From contig JAGKXD010000144.1 of NCBI GenBank assembly GCA_021151525.1, positions 1-8,638 on the forward strand: a stretch of DNA of 8,638 nt, read 5' to 3'. Below are positions 1-5,423 of this stretch, in pieces. A program made the translations under genes and the position numbers. Position 1 is the first letter of the stretch. Every line of letters begins with the position of its first letter. This DNA is from Cellvibrionaceae bacterium. Its GTDB lineage: Bacteria; Pseudomonadota; Gammaproteobacteria; Pseudomonadales; Cellvibrionaceae. The notes under the pieces are model-generated. The model searched no databases, was not told the DNA's origin, and saw only the letters and a program-made list of their open reading frames with translations.

Positions 1-234
1 GAAATAAATAGATAAAAAGCGAAAGATAGTATTAAAAAGAATCCACGACTTTTCTGAGATGATCGAAATTTGATCCACAGTTTTTTTTGACGAATTTCTC
101 TCTTTTTGTGGATAGATGACTTTTACATCCGCATGCCGTGAAGTTTTCTATGTGGCAGTAGAGGGTATTACGCTGAAGGCAGTTCCCCAACGGCTATTCC
201 CACATAATTTTTATTCTCGAAAATATTCTGTAAA
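1..234. other. AT-rich stretch without genes at left edge
   Basis: I find no convincing gene here. The stretch is AT-rich and lies downstream of the Psu-like gene. It holds three ATCCAC-type motifs: GAATCCACG at 39-47, TGATCCACA at 71-79, and TGTGGATAG at 107-115 in the opposite direction. The last two each differ by one base from the DnaA-box form TTATCCACA. In P4 the cohesive end lies near psu, so a packaging site could be here, but I cannot recognise one. No copy of the tRNA-Arg 3' end is present, so the left attachment site is not in this stretch. Confidence 0.5.
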
Positions 235-264
235 CGGTATAGCTGAATAAGTACAGCTATACCG
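235..264 (-). terminator. Stem-loop after the psu-like gene, possible terminator
   Basis: CGGTATAGCTG at 235-245 and CAGCTATACCG at 254-264 form a perfect 11-bp stem with an 8-base loop. It starts 13 bases past the stop codon of the Psu-like gene. On the minus strand the stem is followed by TTTACAG, a short and impure U tract, so termination strength is uncertain. It may mainly protect the mRNA 3' end. Confidence 0.5.
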
Positions 265-276
265 ATTAATTATTTA

Positions 277-1032
277 CTAAGCAGATTTCCTATTGTCTAT
301 TCCATTTTGAATTTCAATTCTCCTTCTGTTTAAGGAAAGCTGGTTTTTCTCCCTTGTCTCGCCGCTGTGTTCCTTAATTTCCTTGAAGCCAAGTATCCCG
401 GCGTTTTCTGGCTCGATGGAGCTGTCCTGTAAGAATTTACTAGCTGCCATTTTTAATACGCTTCCCTCTTTGCGTACTTTGATACTTGCTAATTCCTCAT
501 CATCCGTCATGCGCACGTAAATTTCGCTGGTATTCATTTCGTGTTCGATTTCTGAATACTTGTGATTAACACAGGCTAAAAATATTTTTGCTTCGGGTAA
601 AGAAAATAAATCGGCGGCAGATTTTTCCAGCATGTAATCAACATAAAGTGCTTTCAAATTTTTGAGTGATTCAATATGCGCTTTGCGTGCAAAGGCGGTA
701 TCTATCTGGATCAGCTCGAACTCTGGTTTGAGTGCGTTGGCCAATGCTTTGTACTCTTCGGAAAAATCGCGTGACTCCTGCGCGTTGCTTTTCATCGTGC
801 GAATTTCTTTGGTTAGCTCACCATCGTTTTTGCGGAATGCCTCGCGCCATTGTGCATCCAATTGTTCGGCTTGCGCTTGGGTGGCTTCTGCGGCGTTGCG
901 GTGTTTGTCCAGGCGCTGTTGCAGTTGGTCGAGCCTGTCCTGCAGTTGGGTGTATTCCTCTTTGCGCTGCTCAAACAGGGCGAACGCCTGTTGGATTTTT
1001 GGGGGTAGGGAAGCTATGTCGATATTGGTCAT
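277..1032 (-). CDS. psu: Psu-like phage polarity suppression protein
   Basis: This 251-residue protein resembles P4 Psu, which binds and inhibits the termination factor Rho and also decorates the small P4 capsid. The best match is residues 97-116, where ALANALKPEF...TAFAR parallels ALAAALAPEL...TAIAR of P4 Psu. Further similarity follows around LGFKEIK and TREK near residues 214-229. Residues 20-90 are rich in Q, E, K and R and should form a long helix or coiled coil, as in Psu. It is longer than P4 Psu (190 residues), mostly because of inserted and C-terminal material. The ATG at 1032 has AGGA 8 bases upstream. It is separated from the helicase gene by the origin-like region, so it probably has its own promoter. 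I recognised the family by remembered sequence, not by a search; another coiled-coil satellite protein is the alternative. Confidence 0.65.
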   Translation of the reverse strand: MTNIDIASLPPKIQQAFALFEQRKEEYTQLQDRLDQLQQRLDKHRNAAEATQAQAEQLDAQWREAFRKNDGELTKEIRTMKSNAQESRDFSEEYKALANALKPEFELIQIDTAFARKAHIESLKNLKALYVDYMLEKSAADLFSLPEAKIFLACVNHKYSEIEHEMNTSEIYVRMTDDEELASIKVRKEGSVLKMAASKFLQDSSIEPENAGILGFKEIKEHSGETREKNQLSLNRRRIEIQNGIDNRKSA

Positions 1033-1160
1033 TTTGGGTTCCTGTTAGTGGTTTTTTGGGGTTGCCCCCGGTGGTTGTTGCTGGTTAAAAAATGGTCGCC
1101 GTTTTTGGCATTTTTTGGGTGTTTTTGGTGATTTTTCTGTTTACCTGTTTGTGTTTCTCT
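1033..1160 (-). promoter_or_regulatory. A/C-rich, G-poor leader upstream of psu
   Basis: On the minus strand this region is strikingly rich in A and C and poor in G, with runs such as CCAAAAAACCACTAACA. It has one short hairpin, GGGG-CAA-CCCC (1058-1068), and the Shine-Dalgarno AGGA just before the psu start. Such G-poor, C-containing and unstructured RNA resembles Rho-utilisation sites. I see no clear promoter hexamers. I also looked for the TGT-N12-ACA element bound by Ogr/Delta activators and did not find one between 1100 and 1450. Confidence 0.4.
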
Positions 1161-1188
1161 TCCTCTCTCTCTAGTTTTTAAAAAATTG

Positions 1189-1440
1189 AGGGAACAAGGG
1201 AACAATGCTCTGAAAGCCAGTATTGGCGCGGCTTTCACGCGTTCCCTGACCCCTAAAAAAGTGTTCACTTTTCCGAGAACAAGAGAACCGCGCTAATGGT
1301 TTTGGATATAAAAAGCCAATAACCTATACATATAAAGAATATTGTTCCCTTGTTCCCTATCTATATATCTATTAAGGGAACAGCTAAACCCGCGTCATTA
1401 CTGGCTTTCAGGCCGATGTTCCCTTGTTCCCTGTGTTCCC
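1189..1440. other. Candidate replication origin: GGGAACA iterons in an inverted repeat
   Basis: GGGAACA occurs at 1190, 1198 and 1376. Its complement TGTTCCC occurs at 1343, 1351, 1417, 1425 and 1434, with near copies at 1240, 1262, 1275 and 1283. Tandem copies are mostly spaced 8 bp. The outer parts form a large imperfect inverted repeat: AGGGAACAAGGGAACA then CTGAAAGCCAGTA then CGCGG at 1189-1232 is mirrored at 1388-1432. The centre is AT-rich (1308-1345). It lies between the helicase and psu genes with no convincing gene inside. P4 origins carry short iterons bound by the alpha replication protein, so this is a natural origin for the neighbouring primase and helicase. It could instead be a regulatory operator. 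Confidence 0.65.
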
Positions 1441-1454
1441 TTAAAAAATCACAG

Positions 1455-1476
1455 AGCCAGAATTTAAATTTCGGCT
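1455..1476 (-). terminator. Weak stem-loop downstream of the helicase gene
   Basis: AGCC(1455-1458)...GGCT(1473-1476) with an AT-rich inner stem containing two mismatches lies just past the helicase stop codon. On the minus strand a run of six T follows after a short gap. This is a poor match to an intrinsic terminator and may simply be the edge of the origin region. Confidence 0.25.
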
Positions 1477-1487
1477 GTTTTTGCTCA

Positions 1488-3263
1488 CTAGGTGATCAAT
1501 TTTTCGGGGTCGATAACGTACGCATTGAGGGAACCGCCACCGGGTCGCCGGTACTTTTTAGTGAAGCGTTTTTGGGTCTTGTCGCTATCCGTTTTAGCGA
1601 GTGCATCCGCCGTGGCCAACGCCCGGACAACACGCTCACAACCAAACCCCGGGGCGGCTTCTTCCAGTGAGGCGCGCGTGAAAAGGAATAGCCGTTTATC
1701 CCCTGTGTCCTTCTCGTAAAAGCCTGCGCGATCCCGAATAGCAACGGGGCTGTCGTAGTGCGGGTGAATATCGGAAAAGCGACTATCGCCATGCAATTCA
1801 ATGAAGGCTTCAATGCTGCGCAAGATTTGGCGATCTTCCGCGTTGCCATCGCCCATCTTTGCCATCCACTCACCAAACAATTGTTGGCAAGCAGTAATCG
1901 CTGTTCCTTTTTTCCAATCAATTACCTTTAATCGAATTGCTAACTCACCGGCAAACGCCATGATGGCGAAGCGATCAGAAACGCGGCCCGCTTGTGAACT
2001 GTTTGCATGGAAAAGTGATTTCACTTTGGAAAATTCTTCGTGAAAATTTTCTTTATCCTGAATCGCTAGCAAGCATTCAACAAAGCGAACGCCAACATGG
2101 CCATAGTGGCGCGTAACGGCATCGCTAAGCACGCGGTGGAATTCTTGCCCGCTCATGCCATGCACATCATCAAAGGCTCTGAATGGGCGTGTACCAGCGT
2201 TAATGTCTACCAAGCGCAATTCCGCACCAGCGTGCGCGCTATTACCACTCATAGCGGCGTGTTCTGTTAATGAGCGTTCACCACTGGATAACGCGAGTAC
2301 GCGCCACATTAATTTTGCGCGGCCTTCGCGTTCGCGCGTCATGGTGCCTTTACCCATGCCGTTAGCAATTGCATAAGCCATTTCTTGCACACGCTTTGGA
2401 TCAGCGCGTTTTATTTCATCCAGAATTAAAACCGTGTCATTGCGTGAAGCCGCTTCAATTTCCACACCGCCTTTTGATACATCCCAGGAGGCCGCAAAAT
2501 TGGAAGGGTTGCCCCACACAGAAGCAGCAATTAATTGCGCGAGCGATTTACCACTGGATGAATCACCCACTAAATGCACGCCACCACCATTCACGCCAAT
2601 TTTTGCAAGCAGTGGCCCGGCAAGCGCACAGCACACCGACATAACTAACACCGGGTTGCCGACACAAAATTTCGCGACCTCTTTTTTCCAGCCATCCAAC
2701 GTGCCTTTGGTGGTGAATAAATTAATAGCGCTACTGGATGATTGGTAACGCACGTTTTCACCGCCAATCACTTTCTGTGGCAATACAAACGCGCCTGATT
2801 CATGCCAGCCGGGTTTGGTGGTTGTGGCTAATACTTTTGCCGGTGCGTGATGGCTTGCGATATAGGGCGCAACAAAGCGGCGCTGTTGGTAATCAATCGT
2901 TAAACCTTGCCGCATTAATGCTTTTAAAACGTCATCGCCTTTGCCGGCGAGAGCGTCCATGGGCATTACCCATTCCACACGCTGGCCGCGATAATAAAAA
3001 CTTAACAGGCGGCCTATGCTGCGGTCTTCAGTGTTTACTGTTTCCGCCTCTACGCGCAGTGGCGAACAAATCCAGCGATCAACGGCGATAGACTTTTCAT
3101 CGCGTCCACTCACTTTAATATCGTGATACCAAACACCGGGAAAATAATTCTTTCCCTCCACTTGGGTATTTACGTCATATACCGCAAAGCTCGGGCGTTC
3201 AATTTGTTGGATCACTGGCAATTGTGCATCGCCAACCAAAACAAGATCAGGTGATTTATTCAT
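1488..3263 (-). CDS. DUF927-family P4-type replicative helicase
   Basis: This is a cytoplasmic ATPase expected to unwind the origin for satellite replication. With the ATG at 3263 it is 591 residues. The DUF927 signature lies around residues 94-124 (GQRVEWVMPMDAL...). A Walker A loop GDSSSGKS is at 233-240 and a Walker B segment LILDE at 279-283. Downstream, LSSGERSLTEH near 325-335 and AELRLVDI near 347-354 look like the sensor region and arginine finger of an SF3-like or AAA+ helicase. The longer GTG start at 3281 lacks a good ribosome site; the chosen ATG has AGG 5 bases upstream and overlaps the primase stop by 8 bp, which suggests translational coupling. In P4 primase and helicase are one protein, alpha; here they are two genes. 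It is the last gene of the operon and borders the iteron array. Confidence 0.9.
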   Translation of the reverse strand: MNKSPDLVLVGDAQLPVIQQIERPSFAVYDVNTQVEGKNYFPGVWYHDIKVSGRDEKSIAVDRWICSPLRVEAETVNTEDRSIGRLLSFYYRGQRVEWVMPMDALAGKGDDVLKALMRQGLTIDYQQRRFVAPYIASHHAPAKVLATTTKPGWHESGAFVLPQKVIGGENVRYQSSSSAINLFTTKGTLDGWKKEVAKFCVGNPVLVMSVCCALAGPLLAKIGVNGGGVHLVGDSSSGKSLAQLIAASVWGNPSNFAASWDVSKGGVEIEAASRNDTVLILDEIKRADPKRVQEMAYAIANGMGKGTMTREREGRAKLMWRVLALSSGERSLTEHAAMSGNSAHAGAELRLVDINAGTRPFRAFDDVHGMSGQEFHRVLSDAVTRHYGHVGVRFVECLLAIQDKENFHEEFSKVKSLFHANSSQAGRVSDRFAIMAFAGELAIRLKVIDWKKGTAITACQQLFGEWMAKMGDGNAEDRQILRSIEAFIELHGDSRFSDIHPHYDSPVAIRDRAGFYEKDTGDKRLFLFTRASLEEAAPGFGCERVVRALATADALAKTDSDKTQKRFTKKYRRPGGGSLNAYVIDPEKLIT

Positions 3264-4263
3264 GTGAACCTGCCTTAGCACGTTGCGCGCGAATCCATAA
3301 ATCTAAGTCGTTAAAGTCGGTGAGGTGACTGGGTGCGTCTGTTGGCCATGAAGGAAAAACAACTTTTGCACCGCAATTTAATGCGGCGCGGAATGCGTGG
3401 GCTTTGCCGGGGTTGCCTTCGGTATTTCTGTCGTCATCACCGGCAATAATTAGTTCTACTTCATCGCCGAGTAGTTTTCTAATTTGCAAGGCAACGCTTT
3501 CAAGGTTAGCGGCTGTCATCGCGCAAACCACCGGGCAGCCGGTATTTAAATGGACGCTGGCACCTGTGGCCCAGCCTTCGCAAATGTAAACCCGGCAAGC
3601 GGTTGTCATCAGTCCAATAGGGCAATAGGTCTCTTTGACTTTGCCACCGGATAAAAACCGCTTCTCGCATTTTTGATTGATAATTTGCAGATTAACCAGT
3701 CGGCCAGCCTGACCTAATGGAATTAATAAATTGCCATCAGTTGTTTGTCGAAGCGATAAGGGCGGCAATCCTTTCTTGAGTAAGTAAGGGTGTTGCGCAT
3801 CAGCAGCCTTTGCACGATTCCAAAGCTGATTGGCTTTTTGTTCTGCGCGTTCGCGTTTTTCCTGCGCTTCTTTTTCGCGTTGCTGCAATCGTTCATTTAA
3901 TTTTTCCTGATCGATTACTGGCGGCGTGTGTGTGCGTTGATCGCGCTCACAGAAAAAGCCAAGGCCCAAGCGTGAATCAATTTCTTTGGCGGCTTCCAAT
4001 TGATTGCATTGGCGTAAATAAGCCAATAGCGCAACCAGATCGCCGCCGTGTGCGTCGGGGTCTGCAAAATCATTCCAGCGGCCTGTGTCCAGGCAAATGC
4101 GGAATGAGCCGGGTTCGCGATCACCGCGCATAATATTGCGTGCGATCCATTCAGAGTTGTGTTGATTGCCATCGTGCAACCACTCAGGCACCAGCACACC
4201 GGATTGCACTAATGCGCATTGCGCAATTTGGCGAATAACGGTGGAAATATTTTTCTTATCCAT
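3256..4263 (-). CDS. Toprim-domain primase of P4 alpha type
   Basis: This protein is expected to make RNA primers for replication of the element. With the ATG at 4263 it has 335 residues. Residues 52-76 (GSFRICLDTGRWNDF...GGDL) match the conserved segment of P4-like primases that precedes the catalytic domain. Residues about 118-153 are highly charged and should form a helical linker. The Toprim domain follows, with the catalytic glutamate in ICEGWATG (E229) and the acidic cluster AGDDDR (D276-D278); DFNDL at 316-320 completes the family pattern. The TTG at 4284 is an alternative start, but AAGGTGG lies just upstream of the ATG. The gene overlaps the upstream small gene and the downstream helicase by 8 bp each, so the three are one operon. 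No N-terminal zinc-ribbon cysteines are evident. Confidence 0.9.
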   Translation of the reverse strand: MDKKNISTVIRQIAQCALVQSGVLVPEWLHDGNQHNSEWIARNIMRGDREPGSFRICLDTGRWNDFADPDAHGGDLVALLAYLRQCNQLEAAKEIDSRLGLGFFCERDQRTHTPPVIDQEKLNERLQQREKEAQEKRERAEQKANQLWNRAKAADAQHPYLLKKGLPPLSLRQTTDGNLLIPLGQAGRLVNLQIINQKCEKRFLSGGKVKETYCPIGLMTTACRVYICEGWATGASVHLNTGCPVVCAMTAANLESVALQIRKLLGDEVELIIAGDDDRNTEGNPGKAHAFRAALNCGAKVVFPSWPTDAPSHLTDFNDLDLWIRAQRAKAGSHE

Positions 4264-4528
4264 GGTGGCCACCTTTTTTCTCAAAAGTAGCTACATGAAA
4301 TAAATCGTAGGCATCAGACAATAACAGGTGCGCGGCTTGGCATACTGCGTTAAGTGATTTACCGTCCGAATTGTGAATGGTCATGCACGCAATAGAGCCG
4401 ATTAAATCTTTCGCAGCAGCGAGACGATGATCAGCCATTTCGGCGATTTCTAAACGTGGGGCATCGACATTTAAAAATAAAACCGGATTGTCGATAGCAT
4501 TGGCGGTGAGCGCTTTATAGTGACTCAT
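4256..4528 (-). CDS. Small hypothetical protein, 90 residues
   Basis: I do not recognise this protein with confidence. It begins MSHYKALTANAIDNPVLFL and has two alanine- and leucine-rich segments (about residues 34-50 and 58-78, the latter AVCQAAHLLLSDAYDL) that should form amphipathic helices. The pattern of a short beta-like N-terminus followed by such helices resembles DUF3077-type small proteins, but that is a loose comparison. It has no signal peptide or membrane segment. The start is well supported: AAGGAGG ends 6 bases before the ATG. Its ATG overlaps the stop of the preceding small gene in an ATGA, and its end overlaps the primase start by 8 bp, so it is made together with the replication proteins. 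Confidence 0.75.
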   Translation of the reverse strand: MSHYKALTANAIDNPVLFLNVDAPRLEIAEMADHRLAAAKDLIGSIACMTIHNSDGKSLNAVCQAAHLLLSDAYDLFHVATFEKKGGHHG

Positions 4529-4695
4529 TGCGCACCTCCTTGGTTTTCCAAGGCGCGTGCTTTTTGCATTGCAGAGTTGTAACGAGTAAGACGAACTTTT
4601 AGGGAAGAATTAGCATGAAGGGCAGATACTGCGCGCGCTTTTAACGCGGCAACTCTGTTGGTGACGGACGGATTTTGGGCGTGAATGTGCTTCAT
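4525..4695 (-). CDS. Small basic protein, first gene under C4-like RNA control
   Basis: This 56-residue protein starts MKHIHAQNPSVTNRVAAL and is basic and helix-prone, with no membrane segment. The family is not recognised. The start is clear: AGGAG lies 8 bases before the ATG at 4695. That Shine-Dalgarno sits in a 5-bp hairpin (4704-4720) and within reach of the antisense loop of the C4-like RNA upstream. By position it corresponds to the first gene controlled by C4 RNA in phage P1 (icd, a cell-division inhibitor) or by CI RNA in P4 (kil). A host-directed inhibitory role is therefore an inference from position only. It overlaps the next gene by an ATGA. The same frame stays open upstream to 5046, so it could also be the tail of a longer product. 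Confidence 0.7.
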   Translation of the reverse strand: MKHIHAQNPSVTNRVAALKARAVSALHANSSLKVRLTRYNSAMQKARALENQGGAQ

Positions 4696-5046
4696 TGGTT
4701 TTACTCCTATTGTTGAGGAGCTGCCAACATCACTTCCACATGATGGGTGGCAGCTGTACGCGGGTGTGGAAGACCGGGACAATAGGAACCCGGTAGGCCC
4801 GAAGGCCTCCCGCGCACAGCTACCATAAAGCATGATTACAGACGTAAAAAAAGCGCCTGCAATACATGGTAGGGCGCCTGTGCGCCTATTGTTGATCGGG
4901 CTTCCACACCCGGCTGCGGATTTTGCCGCAACGTGAATACTGTAGCCCATACCGGCCATGGAGTTCAAGCGCTGATTTTTCCCTGTGGTTGGCAGGGGGA
5001 GGGTAAAGCCTAATTCTTTGTTGTTCATGGTAAACTTAACTCGCAT
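4525..5046 (-). CDS. Ash/Icd-like reading frame through the immunity RNA
   Basis: One frame is open for 173 codons from an ATG at 5046 (GAGG 9 bases upstream) through the whole immunity region and into the 56-residue gene. Its translation contains AAKSAAGCGSPINNRRTGA and FGPTGFLLSRSSTPAYSCH, which resemble the Ash/Icd-like hypothetical proteins annotated in many P4-like elements. The segment coding for these residues is the structured RNA itself, so their apparent conservation may reflect RNA constraint, not protein function. Possible readings are a translated leader whose ribosomes influence RNA folding, a real fusion protein, or an open frame by chance. I list it because its start has a ribosome site, with low confidence as a functional protein. 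Confidence 0.35.
   Translation of the reverse strand: MRVKFTMNNKELGFTLPLPTTGKNQRLNSMAGMGYSIHVAAKSAAGCGSPINNRRTGALPCIAGAFFTSVIMLYGSCAREAFGPTGFLLSRSSTPAYSCHPSCGSDVGSSSTIGVKPMKHIHAQNPSVTNRVAALKARAVSALHANSSLKVRLTRYNSAMQKARALENQGGAQ
4704..4755 (-). promoter_or_regulatory. Downstream C4 target and ribosome-site hairpins
   Basis: Just before the 56-residue gene the transcript can form two hairpins. In the first, AGCTGCCA (4748-4755) pairs with TGGCAGCT (4719-4726) and CATCA (4741-4745) with TGATG (4728-4732), leaving TGTGGAAG (4733-4740) in the loop. In the second, CTCCT (4716-4720) pairs with the Shine-Dalgarno AGGAG (4704-4708), with CAACAAT in the loop. TGTGGAAG and ACAATAGGA are complementary to the two antisense segments of the C4-like RNA, so binding would block translation. 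Confidence 0.75.
4748..4825 (-). ncRNA. C4/P4-CI-type antisense immunity RNA
   Basis: The minus-strand transcript folds into a compact closed structure. A 17-bp closing stem joins 4809-4825 with 4748-4764, with only G-U wobbles as imperfections. Inside are hairpin AGGCC-TTCG-GGCCT (4795-4808) and hairpin CCGGG-TTCCTATTGT-CCCGG (4774-4793), then single-stranded TCTTCCACA (4765-4773). The loop CCTATTGT and the strand CTTCCACA are complementary to ACAATAGG and TGTGGAAG, which occur both upstream (4885-4908) and downstream at the ribosome site (4705-4740). This is the architecture of C4 RNA of P1/P7 and of the P4 CI RNA, which silence downstream genes and are cut from longer transcripts by RNase P. 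The identification rests on structure and complementarity seen here; a covariance search would settle it. Confidence 0.85.
4846..4886 (-). terminator. Attenuator-like alternative hairpins with U7 run
   Basis: On the minus strand GCGCC (4873-4877) can pair backwards with GGCGC (4882-4886, loop ACAG) or forwards with GGCGC (4853-4857, 15-base loop). The second pairing is directly followed by seven U (4846-4852), as in an intrinsic terminator. The two hairpins exclude each other. The terminator stem is short, so it may be inefficient alone. Confidence 0.5.
4885..4911 (-). promoter_or_regulatory. Upstream C4 target pair
   Basis: This holds GGGTGTGGAAG (4901-4911) and ACAATAGG (4885-4892), complementary over 11 and 8 bases to the C4-like RNA. 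TGTGGAAG is displayed in a CGGG/CCCG hairpin loop. The last two bases of ACAATAGG belong to the anti-terminator arm at 4882-4886, so C4 binding would favour the terminator. The position matches seqA in P4. Confidence 0.65.
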
Positions 5047-5054
5047 ACTTTTAA

Positions 5055-5091
5055 GCCTCGCTGCTCTCTCAATAGTCAGCGGGGCTTTTTT
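5055..5091 (+). terminator. Intrinsic terminator pointing along the plus strand
   Basis: GCCTCGCTG (5055-5063) pairs with CAGCGGGGC (5077-5085), with one G-U wobble, followed by six T on the plus strand; flanking A and T bases extend the stem by two. No plus-strand gene ends here. On the minus strand only two U follow the stem, so its use for the neighbouring genes is doubtful. The loop reads CTATTG on the minus strand, which could pair with CAATAG in the C4 targets. Confidence 0.55.
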
Positions 5092-5117
5092 ATTTCAGGT
5101 CTATCGAACGGCGATTA

Positions 5118-5339
5118 CTAACAATCGGTTTCAGTGTGTGGAGCGGCGTTGTTTTCGCTGGATGAATTAGCAAATGCGTTAATGCTCCCATTGGTTTCAA
5201 CGCTGATATTGCCAAATTGTTTTTTTACTATTCCGCGTCCGTTGAGTGCAAAGGTCACTGCATTTTGCAAATCAACCAATTCTTTTTGCGAAAGCTGGAT
5301 AGATTTTTTTTGCGACGAAAAATTTAATGTAAAGCTCAT
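5118..5339 (-). CDS. Small hypothetical protein, 73 residues
   Basis: I do not recognise this protein. From the ATG at 5339 it reads MSFTLNFSSQKKSIQLSQKEL, then a helix-like segment VDLQNAVTFAL and a polar tail rich in N, S and E (FANSSSENNAAPHTE). No membrane segment, signal peptide or metal motif is seen. The frame opens earlier at a TTG (5405) and an ATG (5384), but those starts fall at or inside the 20-bp palindrome 5381-5400, which favours the ATG at 5339, although its ribosome site (TGAG about 9-10 bases upstream) is only fair. It lies after the AlpA genes and before the immunity region. It could be a small regulator or accessory protein. Confidence 0.55.
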   Translation of the reverse strand: MSFTLNFSSQKKSIQLSQKELVDLQNAVTFALNGRGIVKKQFGNISVETNGSINAFANSSSENNAAPHTETDC

Positions 5340-5380
5340 AATGTGAATCTCATAGTTTGGTGGTGGGTTTGCGCTAAATG

Positions 5381-5400
5381 ACATAAATCGTGATTTATGT
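5381..5400. promoter_or_regulatory. 20-bp palindrome, candidate operator
   Basis: ACATAAATC and GATTTATGT form perfect 9-bp arms around a 2-bp centre. It sits between alpA and the 73-residue gene, just downstream (minus strand) of a TTGAAA that could be a -35 element. The tight palindrome suggests a dimeric DNA-binding protein, for example one of the AlpA-like regulators or a host repressor. No good -10 element could be assigned. Confidence 0.5.
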
Positions 5401-5423
5401 TTCAAGCCTGCGCTGGCTTAAAG

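Noticed and set aside
1..276. Left attachment site of the element
   Set aside because: No stretch resembles the tRNA-Arg 3' end, so the element boundary is not supported here.
662..1088. Plus-strand open frames opposite the psu-like gene
   Set aside because: They are rich in serine, cysteine and arginine, as expected of the reverse complement of a coding gene, and match no family I know.
1189..1440. CRISPR-like array suggested by short repeats
   Set aside because: Repeats are only 7-8 bp, occur in both directions and lack spacers of regular size; an iteron origin explains them better.
1100..1450. Ogr/Delta binding site TGT-N12-ACA upstream of psu
   Set aside because: No exact match; TGTTC...GAACA at 1262-1281 has a spacing of 14 and belongs to the iteron family.
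1029..1670. Two open frames (1029-1268 minus and 1350-1670 plus) share an AFR..FPCSL motif, hinting at a repeated gene
   Set aside because: The shared residues come from the inverted repeat of the origin-like region read in opposite directions; both lack ribosome sites, and the second overlaps the helicase gene.
1496..4199. Several open frames of 61-141 codons on both strands inside the helicase and primase genes
   Set aside because: They lie in alternative frames of strongly supported genes and show no motifs or ribosome sites.
5340..5405. TTG or upstream ATG start for the small gene ending at 5118
   Set aside because: These starts lie at or within the palindrome 5381-5400 and lack a ribosome site; the ATG at 5339 is more likely.
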